Counted from the stretch's first letter, positions 9,121-20,871 are shown. The stretch: DNA of 64,000 nucleotides from Acheta domesticus (GCA_031308135.1 JAHLJT010009436.1:165336713-165400712), one strand, 5' to 3'. Program-made: numbers and translations. The notes: generated by a model not told the origin, from the sequence alone.

Positions 9121-11948
9121 CTGTAGAAACTGGAAATAACATTAATGAAAATAACATAGGAGATAATGGTTCGAAATCTGCTGATGTATTATGTTTCAAA
9201 TGTGAAAATGTCGTAAATCTGTGGCACAGGCGGTTTTGCCATATGAATCGCAGTTATCTGGAAGAATTATGGAAGAAACAAATGGTTAGGGGCTTGAGTG
9301 ACTTTGATGTCGAAAAAGATGATTGTGAAGCTTGTATACTTGGTAAATTTACTCGCGCTTCACATAAGAGTATTCATGGGGAAACCACGAAACAAATATT
9401 AGAGAGATTGCATGTAGACTTGCTTGGCCCAATGCCTGTTAAGACAATTGGAGGGAACAGATATATTTTGACTATTGTGGATGAGTACAGCAGACGATAT
9501 TTTATTGAATTATTGAAGCATAAATCTGATTGTACTGAAAAAATTAAAGAATTTGTGACAAGAAGGGAAACTGAAACAGGTCTCAAAGTGAAAAACATAA
9601 GATCTGACAACGGGGGCGAATTCACAGGATCGGAATTAATTGATTTCTACGCAAAAAAGGGTATAAAGCACGAAAGAACAACACCCTACAGTCCTCAAAG
9701 CAACGGGATTGCTGAAAGAGCAAATCGCACTATTTTAGATATGACCAGAACGATTTTGATCGATTCGGGGCTACCAGCTAATTTTTGGGGAGAAGCGGCA
9801 CAAACAGCAGTATACGTTCGTAATATTACGCCGAATTCACAAGACAAAGAGAAAGTTCCAATGGAAATTTGGTCAGAACGAAAACCAAACGTACAACATT
9901 TGCGAATATTTGGTGCAAAGGCTTTTTACGGAAACGTTGATGTTGGAAAAAATAAACTGAGTCCAAGAAGTAAGCCCGGTATCTTCGTGGGATACGCAAA
10001 AAACAGAAGAGCCTATAGGATTTTCGACCCAAAGCACAGTTGTATTATTGAAATGAGAGATGTTCACTTCTTGGAACATGTTATGGGTAGTAAAGACATG
10101 CAACGGATAAATAAAGATAAATTACGTGAATTCGATTATGATCGCATAACAAGTTATCAAATAAATGAAGATGAAGTTGATTCCAATAGCGATGCTTTTG
10201 TACACGTGGAAATTGGAAAAACATCTATAAATTCCGTTGGAAATGAAATAGGCGAAAGAGAACAATTGTACAATCATTTGACAGTTGAACCTGAAATTCA
10301 AAATTTACGAAATGAAGTGAATACTAATGAATTACGAAGGTCTTCCAGGTTGAGAACTCCCGTCATCAGGTATCAAGCGGCTGCCAGAATTGCTGGTGGT
10401 GAATTGGAGGAAAATTTACCTAAAACGTTCTATGAAGCTATGAATTGCATGGACAATTCTAATTGGAAGAGAGCAATCGAAAAGGAACTCGAATGTTTAC
10501 AACGTTACGAAACGTGGGATTTAGTAGATCGTGATCAGATAGGAAACATGAAGATATTGAGAAGCAAATGGATTTTCAAGAAAAAAATCGACCAAGAGAA
10601 TATTAAATACAAAGCGCGTTTAGTAGTTGATGGATCAAATCAAGAATGTGGTGTTGACTATGAAAGTGCTTACAGTCCAGTCATGAAATATGAAACGCTG
10701 AGAGTACTTTTATCTATTGCGGCTACTAATAACTTTGTAATAAAATACGTAGATGTCGAAACGGCGTACCTCAACGGAACGTTGGAAAGAGATGTATATA
10801 TGCAATTACCACAAGGATTACAGAATGCGAAAAATAAAGTACTAAAATTGAAGAAAAGTTTGTATGGGCTCCCGGAGGCAGGCAGATGCTGGTATATTAA
10901 GTTGTGTAATATATTGAAAGATTGCGGTATGATGCCGTGTAAGTGCGATCCATGTGTTTTTAAAAGGGGAAGAGATGAAGATTTCTTGATAATTACCTTT
11001 TACGTCGACGACTGTTTAATTATTGGCAAGAATGTGAATCTGGTCAACGAATTAATTAATCAGTTGAAACATTATATCACCATTAAAGAAATAAGTGATC
11101 AGGATAAAGTGACATTTCTAGGGATTCGAATAATAAAAGACGAGGAGGGTTTTACACTCGATCAAGAAGATTTCGTAAAGGAAGTGTTAAATAAATTCAA
11201 AATGATTGATTGTCATCCTGTGGGCACTCCAGGAGTTGCAAGTGTGAATCTCTATGATTTTGAAAATATAGAAAAGACCAACCCGAAAATTTATCAAGAA
11301 ATGTTAGGCAATGTAGGGTACTTGGTCACTGCGACCAGACCGGATCTTGCATTCACATATAGTAAACTTTCTCAATTTTCAACCGACCCACGAATCAATC
11401 ACTTCCAAGCACTTAAGCGCGTTTTTAGATATCTACAAGGTACGAAAAATGTCAAACTGAGGATTAATAAGGACAATGGTTATTTAAGAATATTCACAGA
11501 CGCAAGTTGGTGTGTGACCAAAGACAGCAGGTCTTTCGCAGGGTATAATGTTAAAATCGGAAACAATCTGATAAGTTGGAAAAGCAAGAAAGAAAAATTG
11601 GTAGCGCTCTCATCGATGGAAGCAGAATTGATAGCATTATGTGAATCTGTTTGTGAAGGAAAGTGGTTAAAGGAGCTAATTAGAGAAATTGGTTTTGATA
11701 AGATTATCAAAAAGCCGACTATAGTATACACTGACAGCAAGTCAATTATTGATTGGAGCAAAGAATTTAAGATAACAGCGAGAAATAAACATATGATGCG
11801 AAAAATTAATTTTATAAGAGAGGATATAGAATCTCAAGAAACAGAGTTGGTTTATTGCAAATCACAAAACTTAGACGCTGATATGTTGACGAAGGATGTG
11901 GATAAGAGTACGTTAATTAAACATATGATGTCTATGGGAATAACGTGA
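9117..11948 (+). CDS. pol: Copia integrase-reverse transcriptase-RNase H polyprotein
   Basis: 943 codons, uninterrupted. The integrase zinc region is LWHRRFCHMN ... CEACILGKF, and the core residues are in LHVDLLGP, IRSDNGGEF and NGIAERANRT (D, D, E). The reverse transcriptase follows from about residue 440 (TFYEAMNCMDNSNWKRAIEK), with KARLVVDG, ETAYLNGTL and the catalytic FYVDDCLIIG box. RNase H follows with TDASWC, SSMEAELIALCES and YTDSKSIIDW. All catalytic residues I can check are present. The frame starts with ATG inside the gag-protease stop (ATGA), so expression needs a frameshift or reinitiation unless an indel separates the two frames. Length and domain order fit a full copia pol without the protease. 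Confidence 0.95.
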   Translation: MTVETGNNINENNIGDNGSKSADVLCFKCENVVNLWHRRFCHMNRSYLEELWKKQMVRGLSDFDVEKDDCEACILGKFTRASHKSIHGETTKQILERLHVDLLGPMPVKTIGGNRYILTIVDEYSRRYFIELLKHKSDCTEKIKEFVTRRETETGLKVKNIRSDNGGEFTGSELIDFYAKKGIKHERTTPYSPQSNGIAERANRTILDMTRTILIDSGLPANFWGEAAQTAVYVRNITPNSQDKEKVPMEIWSERKPNVQHLRIFGAKAFYGNVDVGKNKLSPRSKPGIFVGYAKNRRAYRIFDPKHSCIIEMRDVHFLEHVMGSKDMQRINKDKLREFDYDRITSYQINEDEVDSNSDAFVHVEIGKTSINSVGNEIGEREQLYNHLTVEPEIQNLRNEVNTNELRRSSRLRTPVIRYQAAARIAGGELEENLPKTFYEAMNCMDNSNWKRAIEKELECLQRYETWDLVDRDQIGNMKILRSKWIFKKKIDQENIKYKARLVVDGSNQECGVDYESAYSPVMKYETLRVLLSIAATNNFVIKYVDVETAYLNGTLERDVYMQLPQGLQNAKNKVLKLKKSLYGLPEAGRCWYIKLCNILKDCGMMPCKCDPCVFKRGRDEDFLIITFYVDDCLIIGKNVNLVNELINQLKHYITIKEISDQDKVTFLGIRIIKDEEGFTLDQEDFVKEVLNKFKMIDCHPVGTPGVASVNLYDFENIEKTNPKIYQEMLGNVGYLVTATRPDLAFTYSKLSQFSTDPRINHFQALKRVFRYLQGTKNVKLRINKDNGYLRIFTDASWCVTKDSRSFAGYNVKIGNNLISWKSKKEKLVALSSMEAELIALCESVCEGKWLKELIREIGFDKIIKKPTIVYTDSKSIIDWSKEFKITARNKHMMRKINFIREDIESQETELVYCKSQNLDADMLTKDVDKSTLIKHMMSMGIT

Positions 11949-11987
11949 TTAGAAATTTCGTGTTCACAGGGTACTCCCGTGTCACAC

Positions 11988-11999
11988 GAAAGGGGGGAA
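11988..11999 (+). promoter_or_regulatory. Copia polypurine tract
   Basis: GAAAGGGGGGAA, one base before the 3' LTR; the expected primer for plus-strand DNA synthesis. Confidence 0.85.
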
Positions 12000-12000
12000 T

Positions 12001-12221
12001 TGTTATAGATTAGTTTATTGAATATCTTGTATACATTGTGGTATGGTTTTTGTGTTGTAGAAACGAATGTATCCATCATTGGGAGTAACTATGTACAAGG
12101 ACTTTCACTTTTTTCTGGAGTTCCTAACCAGATGAATAAATGCCATGTGTTGAATTGGACGTCTGCGTATTATTCAAATATTATCCGTAATTGGTACGAA
12201 TACCTAAGACAACGAGTAAGA
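12001..12221 (+). repeat. Copia 3' LTR
   Basis: Identical to the 5' LTR apart from one base near position 24. It is followed by the AAATT duplication (12222-12226) and the resumed TE2 sequence 'ttcactatgcgag'. Confidence 0.93.
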
Positions 12222-14064
12222 AAATTTTCACTATGCGAGAAACTTTTTTATTATTGCAGAAAAGCACAAACACCCAGCGGATGAAATGACAAGGGAAGTC
12301 CAAATTTTGATATGAGACCAACCACATTTCTGTATGAATCATGGTTCTTGAGTTAGACAGTAATGAAAACAATATTTCATGCGCACCGAACGAACATTTC
12401 ATGTCGTTCAGTGATCTTGAATACTTCTCAGCGATTCTCAACAAGCGATGTGAAAAGAAAAATAGAGTATTTATTTTTGAATTTCACTTATTAAAAACAG
12501 TGAAATACATTTAAACATACCAAAAAATGAATTATCAATTTTACAGTTAATAATATTAATGCCAAAGACATTCAACCAGTAGTTGTCGTAAAATGTGCTT
12601 TCAAATGCAAATATGAGACGAATTATTAGCTGAGTGTTCGAAAAGAATATTATGCATTGTGCGCACAAACCCTTGCAGTATTTGATACCATCCATGTCAT
12701 CTCACCTTTGTGAATGGGTATTTCCCCTTTATTTACGTAAAAAAGTAGATATATTTGGACGTATAAAATTACTTGGGACTGAAAATTAGCAATATTGACC
12801 TTGATATCGATGTCATTCGCGCAAAACAATTCAAGCCTCGTCAGTATGTGATGAATTAACAATGTTCCAACTGGATTTGGACTTGCTTTGCTATTTATAT
12901 TTCAGTTTTAACTTTCATTTAAAGGTCTGTTTTTTATATAATAATTCTAATAAAAATAATACATATTTTTTATCAAAAATCATTGATTTCTAATATTAAG
13001 CCATCTATTTAACATGTTTTGAAATTATTTCCGTTCAAGTGGTATTCCAATTTGCTCCGGGCTTGTAAGTGGTACGTAACTGAAGGAAGGGTGAGACCCC
13101 CTGCCGAAATCCCATCTTGCTTATGAATAAAGTAGTAAAAATAACTTTGTCGTATGTGACCTTCACACTCAGAGACTGGCGAAACCCTGAGTTGTCAACG
13201 TCTATCGTCCGTGGGAAGACAGCTCCCATTTCGTGGGACATACGGTATTGGAAGCGAGTGCAGCAAACATTGTCAACATTTCGCCAGCTGGTAGAAGACC
13301 AAGCAGAACCCACATCGTATTAAAATTTTGAAGTGTTAGGGAGTATTAGAAATAGTGTATTAGAGACGTTTTGCATCAAGACCTTTCCGCGCTTCCTGCA
13401 ACGAGCAAAATTGCATCGGCAGTGCCAAAAACGTTTATCAATCGATGTCAGTTTCATCGGCACAGTGTACTCATTTTACCGAAGTCGTAAACCAGTGCTA
13501 TTTTTAAGAAACGTGAAAAATAAACTTACATACAGTTCACTTGATGTTATTGTTTTGAAACTTTTTTATTAGAACCCATTATTGTGAAAATTTTGTTTCT
13601 AACAAGCAAAAGTGAACTGTATTTATTTGTTTGTCTCATATCGAGATACCATTTTCAGAGGCTCGTATCTTTGCAATAATTGTATTTGGATTATTCCACG
13701 CATATGTTCGACCTTCTTGTCTTTGCGAAGCTGTCATGTAAACACCCGTTTTTAACCAGCACCCTCTCCAGGGAGAGGATGCTGCTCAGACCCTGACGAC
13801 AGCGGCGGGGCGCGGCGATTTCCGCACTTCGACAGGCTGCAGGTTATGAAAAGTATGAATACTAATTATCGCAAAATCACTACTTGCGATGCTTCTTTCT
13901 TCAAAAATCAATATTTATGGATTTTTAAAGGTGCTGAACAAGCTGGCAAAATTTCATGTCAGTCCGAGTATCAAGCACGGCGAGTGTTGCGTATAAGCGC
14001 TGCTGAGAAGTGACAACGCTGTTCTCCATAAGCTCTGTACTGCAATCAAATGCTTGGACGCTCT

Positions 14065-14112
14065 TACGTATTATCACTCCGTGTATACGTACGTATACGG
14101 GAAAGTAAAAAT
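14065..14112 (+). repeat. Forward long arm, outer end
   Basis: Resumes after TE2 at TA 14065. It contains a perfect 16-base palindrome (GTATACGTACGTATAC, 14083-14098), also present at 56901-56916 in the inverted arm. Similarity between the arms ends just after 'gggaaagtaaaaat', marking the outer end of the repeat. Confidence 0.8.
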
Positions 14113-14690
14113 ATTGTAAGTAAATAATTGCCTACCATTTACATAAAAAGCAAAATGAAACAGATGAAAGAAATTTTTCTCAGTGTGTTTCTCTCTCGTA
14201 TATGCATTTATTGACTTCTGTAAAATTCTGAGTAAATCGTATTTTAATCCACCTTATTACAAACTATATTTTAACACATAGTATCACACACACACATATT
14301 TCTAATAATAACTTTTATTACTAAAAAATGCATTATTATCACTCTGGAAGAAAATTAAAAAAAACTTGTTTTGTGGAAAAATATATCTTCGAGTTTTGAA
14401 GAAAACTTTTCTCACTTAAGATCCAGTAGGAGGCTACTTTCACTTCTAAAACGATTTACAATGCGGGTAATGTTTGCACAGGTCCACCAAGAATTAGTTC
14501 TATTAAAATTAAACCTAGTAATGTTTTGGATCTATAATGTACTTACTAGTATTACCTGGAAACATACTTGTAATTAAAAGGTACAATAAACATTACGACT
14601 GTCTGAAAATGATATGGAACTTGCATTAACTTAATAATAAAAGGTACACAAAACAAATATACTTACATATTTTCTTACTTGGTGTCTGGC
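14113..14690. other. AT-rich, no gene seen
   Basis: No coding similarity, clear repeat or RNA gene is recognised. Confidence 0.5.
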
Positions 14691-14975
14691 GGATCGGCTT
14701 ACTTGGTGTCGAGGTGACTTGGTGTCGGGCGGATCTAGCCGATCATTTGGGGGGGAGAGCATCGTAGATTTTTGTTAATAAACATATTTGTTATTATATT
14801 GTTATTTATTTACTGTATATATGATACAATACAATATTATTGTTTAAATAGTTACATAATTCTAACAAATATTTGCACCAATTTTGCCAAATAAAGGAAA
14901 GTAAACGAAAACTCTACGCCTTTTTTTGGGGGGGGGGCATGCCCTCCCCCCTGGATCCGCCAGTGCTCGGTGACT
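14690..14975. mobile_element. Possible G-tract MITE
   Basis: The ends carry inverted 'ctggcggatc' / 'gatccgccag' and inner runs of G ('ttgggggggagagc' near 14749 and 'ggggggggcatgccctcccccc' split near 14930-14952). This resembles short non-autonomous DNA transposons with GGCGGATCC-type ends. No target duplication is clear, and the left end is disturbed by repeats of 'cttggtgtc'. Confidence 0.35.
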
Positions 14976-15890
14976 GGTGGGGTGACTTGGGGATATACCC
15001 TAATATCTTAATTTACATGACGTCGTAGTCACTGTAAATGAAATCTAACTGTGATTCCTAAACCAGTCCCTAGAATGAGCCTCCATGAATAGAAGTGTTT
15101 CTCAGATATCCCATAAATATAGCGCCCTTTTTTTCTCGCCTACTTTTACAATAAACTGTGTTTCAAGGTTTCGTGCAAGCATTGCAGAACTTTGTGTACA
15201 GAACTTAATAGTTACATCTATTTTTGAAGTTATTTTGCTTCGCTAAGTACATATATTGTGGTAACCGAGTGATATTTATGTAACTAAAACGTTTTTTAGT
15301 AGTTGATTTATTAGTGAAAAGTTGAACATTTGCGGGGTGACTTGAGGGCAGTGTTTTACATTCATTACCAGGCACACACAGTTAACAGATGCCACGAACA
15401 TACAATAAATATAAAGAAAGAAAAGAAAACCACGCAAGATGCAGTACAGGAGGGAATCACCCAGCTCTTCCTCAACCAATCCAGAAGGGATGACTCAACC
15501 CACCAAAACAGGCATCTTCAACTCTTCAGAGTTACATTGTAGACTTGAAATAATAAGTCCCTGTAATTATATGTGTAATAAAAACAAAATTTATCTAAAC
15601 CTTCTTTATTTGTCCCCACTTATTTTCAGTGGGGTGAGATAAAAACATATGTTTCGAAAGGCTAAATGTCAAGGTAATAGACTTCTGTACTCAAGTCACC
15701 TCACCTGAAGGGATGACTTGGGTACTCGCCTTCATTATTCTGTTATAATAAGTAACAAAATAAATACCTTTGCTGAAAGAAAAAAAAATAATTTTTTTTA
15801 GTGGTGAAACATTTTGTAAAAAAATATTAGTGTACGTAGGAGATAATACAAAAAAGGTACAAAATATGTTCCCAAGTCGCCTCATTTTCG
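14976..15890. repeat. Region with scattered 'gggtgacttggg' motifs
   Basis: The motif 'ggggtgacttgrg' or its complement occurs near 14979, 15334, 15486 (diverged), 15691, 15709 and 15871. An open frame at 15388 begins MPRTYNKYKERKENHARC, faintly like the start of pogo/Tigger-type transposases, but nothing downstream supports that. It may be the decayed remains of a DNA transposon. Confidence 0.3.
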
Positions 15891-16354
15891 GTAACACAAA
15901 CATTTCGAAATTTCATTAAAAAGATCAATCATTTTTTTCATTGTAGGTTCATTGAAATAAAACAGTATCTTTCTAATGTAAAATGTACATTTATTTGAAC
16001 AAAAAATTCAATAATACACTATGTTCACATCAACATATCGCTGCTCAAATATTAGTTACTATCTTAATCGCAATTAAAGGGTACACAATTCACAAAAACA
16101 GTGCATTAAGTTTCGAAGTAAAATAACTGTAATACATACTAAATTATATTTTGGACTATTTTCTCTTAGAGACGTAATTTTATCAACAATATCGCAATAT
16201 TTTGAACATTCACTGAAGTTCTTGCAAATACTAGCAGTTGGTTCTTGGTGACAATGCCTTCTGCTTTGTAATACCTCAGCACATAACACTAATTTCTCTC
16301 ATTTCCACAAATTTTCGCCATATTAAATATAAATACATTCTCTGACAAAAACTA
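15891..16354. other. AT-rich, no gene seen
   Basis: Nothing recognisable on either strand. Confidence 0.5.
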
Positions 16355-16528
16355 CAGTAAACCCTCGTTAACACAAACTAGCTTCGCGCGAAATTCGTCA
16401 TAAAACGAACAAAATGTCGGTTCCGACAAAGAAACGTAGTAATGATACATAAAAATCACGAATTTTTATTACAAGAGTGCCGCTAATTATTTCAGTCCCT
16501 TGGGATTCGATTTAACAGGGGTTTACTG
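16355..16528. mobile_element. Tigger/pogo-type MITE, 174 bp
   Basis: Terminal inverted repeats CAGTAAACCCTCGTTAA (left) and, on the other strand at the right end, CAGTAAACCCCTGTTAAA, with TA on both sides (16353-16354 and 16529-16530). There is no coding capacity. Ends and TA target are typical of pogo/Tigger-derived miniature elements. Confidence 0.75.
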
Positions 16529-16530
16529 TA

Positions 16531-17630
16531 ATTAAATCAAAATTTATAGTAATTTGTTTTGCCCCAACTATTAGGGTCAATCAACATGCGAGTGATGAAT
16601 ATTGATGACTTGGATGAAAGACTTAATTTTTAAAACTCCTGAAAGACTTCACAGTCAAACAGGCCGCAAATATTTTTTAAAACACAAAAAGAAAGTATAT
16701 TTATTTCTTTTATGTTCAACATCTACTACCTCTGTCTCTGGATTACAAATCAGAACAACGAAGTACGTTATTCGGAACAATGCAGGCAACATATCGTCGA
16801 TGTAAACGCAAATTACTGAATGTGAAAAAATTCATTTTTCAAAATTGATATTTAGCAACTGTCAAGCATAAGGCTTCGAAGTGTCGAATGTTAAAAATTG
16901 TTTCGTGTCTACAAAAAATGCTGTTGCAAAGGGTCGAATCGTGAGTTATTCAGCGTTTTCGTTTGTTTCCTGAAAGCTAGTTAATGTAAGATTCTGTAGT
17001 TCGCATTTGCATCAACGATATGCTCTCCATAGCTTCAAGATATGTAACAGTCACATGAAACAGCAAAATGTAGTTAATGACACCATTTTCTAAACTATTA
17101 TCTATAATATTGTGCCTTCTGTATTGAGGTTTTCTAACGAATAACATAAGATGCATGACATTTACAAAATATATTCTGCTTAACATACCAGTCTCAGTGT
17201 TATTGCTGTCTGTATAATTAATGAATCAATATTATCAGAGTACCAAAAAGACTGCATTCACGCAGCTATTCCACTCAGCTGTACACATACCACACACCTG
17301 CACCACATAGCCACCTGAAACTAACTGGCAATATATCATTACGATCTCGTAGAGAGCGAAATGATATAATTTATATTTTGTTGGAACAGAACTCATACCA
17401 CAATTATACCAATTGATTTATGTTGAGAAAATACAAGGAAATAAAAACCTGTGAGTTTTAAGTTAGCTTTAAAAATTATAAAATCTCTACATTTTCGCAT
17501 ACTGTTTCAAAAATAAATTCATAAAGATCACTTTCATCCACCAGTTTAAAAACTATATTTGGTTACTTATCTAACGCTGAGAATGGCAAAAATAGACAAT
17601 TTTTCTAATCACTAATGTGCCGCCTCTGTA
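16531..17630. other. AT-rich, no gene seen
   Basis: No coding similarity. Short open frames here are not supported by motif or composition. Confidence 0.5.
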
Positions 17631-17643
17631 TATACATATATAT

Positions 17644-17682
<39 letters not shown>
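17631..17682. repeat. (TA)n microsatellite, left flank of LTR A
   Basis: Alternating TA, running directly into the TG start of the LTR-like block at 17683. Confidence 0.9.
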
Positions 17683-17684
<2 letters not shown>

Positions 17685-18809
17685 AAACGCACCGCGCCTC
17701 TAAATAGAAACGCGATACATTTCAACTTAAACAACCAGAGAACATACAAACGGCGCGAGCATAACTAGGCAGCATGGCAACACGGAGGGGAAGGGGGGCG
17801 TCACGTGGAGCGCGAGACACGAGGGGAGAACAGCGAGAAGTCGGTTGAGAAGGAGAGACGAGCGGAAGCCACGCTAGCGGACGGAGGTGGTGCGCGAGCG
17901 GTGCGAGTTATTTGGGGAAAAGTACCCCTAAGTGCTGAATCACTTAATAGACTTGCATAGTATTACATTTCGGACCGTTAAAGAAGTGTGATGCAGACCG
18001 AACAGCATTGGGAAGTCAACGGATAGAGTGTATGGTAAACCGAAGAGTGTGAAACCCGCCTGTAGCGTGAGCACATGCATCGCGAACGTAGGTTTTGGGG
18101 AAAGATAGAATGTGTAGTGCACAAGACAGTGACTGAACCAGTGATCATTTGTGAGACCGATCAAGCAGTGTCTGACGGGTTTCCAATGTATAGGAACTTT
18201 CCATAATGAAACTGTATGATGACGCCGTGAGGAGAACAAGAACACGTGGGTATAGGTTACCGATATTTCACCGGTGATTCAGAGAGTAATATAGTGCAAC
18301 GTGTTTAGCATAATCAGTTAAAACCCGAATCTGGAGTTCAGACTGTCAGGACAAGCATAAGTTAATTAGATGCACTAGTGTAAAATATACGCGTGGAGCA
18401 GCGTGAGGGGCGAACACTTGCCTACTCATCTCCGGCTGGGGGCCGAACGGCTCCGGGACCGCGCGACGGGAGCCGAAGCCGCCGCCACCATCGGCGCCGG
18501 GCCCCAACGAAGCGACGTGACCCAGGTGGTAACAGGTATGATGCTAGCATTGAAGGTATTAAGTTTTGGTACCAAAACATAGTAATCATTGCATAGGGGA
18601 TCAGTGTTCGAAAGTGTAATAGTGATATTAGATGAATAAACATCAAACTGTCGTTGTATAATAAACTGTATGTATTTATTGTACCCCGAACATCCCAGGG
18701 TCCACATTCGCGAAAAAGATCCCGAGCCCTGCCTGAAACAAACAAATTTATTGTACCGTGCCACTTCACGGGTAAGTCACGATTGACCCCGAGCAGTCGG
18801 TACGTCACA
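17683..18809 (+). mobile_element. Solo LTR A (same family as 57835-58963)
   Basis: 1127 bp starting TGAAACGCACCG and ending CGTCACA (TG...CA), flanked on both sides by ATAT within (TA)n. It is nearly identical along its length to 57835-58963, where the empty site is known. There are no retroelement genes beside it, so it is a solo LTR or an LTR-only element. Open frames inside (for example around 18393-18808) are on both strands and are not genes. A GC-rich part near 18430-18540 and an AATAAA at 18635 are present. Confidence 0.75.
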
Positions 18810-18810
18810 A

Positions 18811-18851
<41 letters not shown>
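18810..18851. repeat. (TA)n between LTR blocks A and B
   Basis: Uninterrupted except for one 'tgta'. It separates the CA end of A from the TG start of B. Confidence 0.9.
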
Positions 18852-20865
18852 TGTAGCGAACGTGAATTTCACGTACTCGTGTGATGAAATCAATCAGCCA
18901 AAACATTGACTAAATTGATTTTCGGCTGTTGGTCGTGCGCGATTCCACCGCCCGCTCGCGCGCGCCGCTGGGAGCCGACGAGTTTCCTTATCGGTGGCTC
19001 GAAGGGGTGGAGAAAGGGGCAAATCTTATCTGAGCAGTGACGTGAGCAGAAGAGGGGACAAGGGGGGTGAGTCGCTGCCCCTTCGCGGCAAAGAGGCTCG
19101 TGGCATCGCTCTCAGAACGTTTCTGGAACTCGGAGCGGTAGGTTGTACGCTAATAGTCTGGCCGCGGACTCACGTAAGCGAGGAAGGAGAGGCTCGTGCC
19201 TGTGGTGACTATTAACACACGGCAGTGGTACGATCGGCGAAGGCGTCTGGTATAGGGAGTACTACATGGTTGCTGTGAGCACGTGCCTAGGCCTGCGATA
19301 GCACGTCGGCCGTCGCATTTTCTTCGCTGGGAATTTTGCGCTAGTGGCGAACGCCACAGCCACTGGATTAAGGTCGGTGTTCAAGATAATATAATTTTGA
19401 ATAGGGCGTTATAAAAAGTAGTAAAAAGTGGAAAGTAATTGACTATACAATGCAGGTTGGTGTATTATTCTCGCTGTTCACTATCAAAGTTTATCACCAT
19501 TAATATTCTTGCTTATTGACTGGTATACACGTTCCATTGATATTTCCATGGTCATTGTGAACTACTTTTTCAAAAGACATTAGAAGTAATGTGCCTTTCT
19601 TAGAGGAGAACAGCATTGATTTGTAGAAGAAAATTGTTTGGTTAATAATACCCGAGTGCAGTTTCTGTTTTAAAAGAAACGATAGTGTTAAATTCGAGTC
19701 GAGTTATAAAACACATTGTGATACTTGTGAATAATTAAATGGGCATGAGAACATAATTGCTATGAACTGTGGAAGAATATAAGTGAACAGTAATGCGTCT
19801 TTTAGGAGAGAACGTCACTGATGTGCGAAAGAATCTCATGCTAATGAAATGCTAGTACAGCTGTTACCTTCAAACTTTTAATGATAACGTTTAAATTCCA
19901 GTCGTTATGAAAACAACTTGTGCCATTTGTAAATAATTCGCAGAGTATTAATGTATTTGCTATAAATGGTTGGAAAAGTTAAATGAATTTAGATGTCTTT
20001 AAACATTTATTGAAACTTGGATGTTTGTGGAGTAGAAACAATGCATATTCTTTCCAATTTCAATCAAAGGTGTAGGTTATAAATAAGGTTAATTTGTTGC
20101 ATTTCAGTTGTGATAAATGAACACGTTTAGTTTGTTTCCATGCAACTTTTGGTAACATTTCGTGTCCTTAAAAACTATTTATTCATGTCAATTGTGATAA
20201 ATGAACACGTTTAGTTTGTTTCCATGCAACTTTTGGTAACATTTCGTTTCCTTAAAAACTATTTATTCATGTCAATTGTGATAAATGAACACGTTTAGTT
20301 TGTTTCCATGCAACTTTTGGTAACATTTCGTGTTCTTAAAACTATGTATTCATTTCAATTGTATGTGAATATTCCATGGTAATTCCAGTGAATTCTTTGC
20401 AAAGAATCTACTAGAGTGATTATGCAGTGTATGTGGGTGGATGGTTAACTGCAATTTCTGTAAACTGATAGTACCACATTTTAAGTTTGAAATACTTGTA
20501 CTATTTCCTGCGAAGTAACTTTATTGTGCACTCATCTCACTTGAGATATCTTTAATTCACTTTATTGAATTTCAATTCATTTTTTCTTTAGTCTCAGAAG
20601 ACATTACTAGGATTTTTATTAGTGCCTATTTGAAATTCCTAATTTTGCAGTTAATTATCCTCTTCATTTTTTTGCTGTTAAAGGATTTTCGTTTGTTTTC
20701 TATTTTATGGCCAATGTTGTTGTCATTCTGTAATTTTGTGTTTGCTTGCAACGTGTGTCCAATTACATGATGTTTCTGTTGTGTTTTCTTTCTTATTTTG
20801 AAATCTTCGGATGAGCCACGATCCCACTAATATCCCCCCCGAAACCGACGTTACGTTCGGTTACT
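18852..20865 (+). mobile_element. LTR-like block B
   Basis: Starts TGTAGCGAACG next to (TA)n and ends CGTTCGGTTACT next to ATATAT, so the ends are imperfect inverted repeats. The last two bases are CT rather than CA. No coding region was found. It contains three 84-bp tandem units (about 20105-20356). Probably a solo LTR, by analogy with A and G; no second copy is present to confirm the ends. Confidence 0.5.
20105..20356 (+). repeat. Three tandem 84-bp units
   Basis: 'ttgtgataaatgaacacg' recurs at 20108, 20192 and 20276, each unit ending with 'aaaactatttattcat'. The units are almost identical, so the expansion is recent. Confidence 0.9.
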
Positions 20866-20871
20866 ATATAT

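Larger units (their letters stand above)
7596..12221 (+). mobile_element. Ty1/copia LTR retrotransposon, recent insertion
   Basis: A complete 4626-bp element with two 221-bp LTRs, a primer binding site, gag, protease, integrase, reverse transcriptase, RNase H and a polypurine tract in copia order (integrase before reverse transcriptase). The LTRs differ at a single position (g/a at base 24), so insertion was recent. It sits inside TE2 with a 5-bp duplication. Coding is split over three frames: gag shifts near 8105-8112, and the integrase-RT frame opens at an ATGA overlap at 9117. As assembled it is probably not autonomous, though assembly errors of one base at two places cannot be excluded. 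Confidence 0.95.
7240..14064 (+). mobile_element. TE2: deletion derivative of the TE1 family, split by copia
   Basis: The left end (TTGTGCATCCAAACATTTGA) and right end (ending TGCTTGGACGCTCT) are diverged TE1 termini flanked by TA at 7238-7239 and 14065-14066. The inverted arm near 56930-56945 has the uninterrupted site. Without the copia insertion and its duplication the element is about 2.2 kb. It shares the TE1 leader and tail sequences but lacks nearly all of the transposase: around 13320-13690 the coding region is missing or unrecognisable. It is therefore a non-autonomous copy that would depend on a TE1-type transposase. Confidence 0.85.

Noticed and set aside
18393..18808. Protein gene on either strand inside LTR A (and again at 58546-58923)
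   Set aside because: Overlapping frames on both strands in a GC-rich stretch, differing between the two LTR copies by frame-changing indels; no domain.
20105..20356. CRISPR-like array
   Set aside because: Direct tandem units with no spacers, in a eukaryotic sequence.
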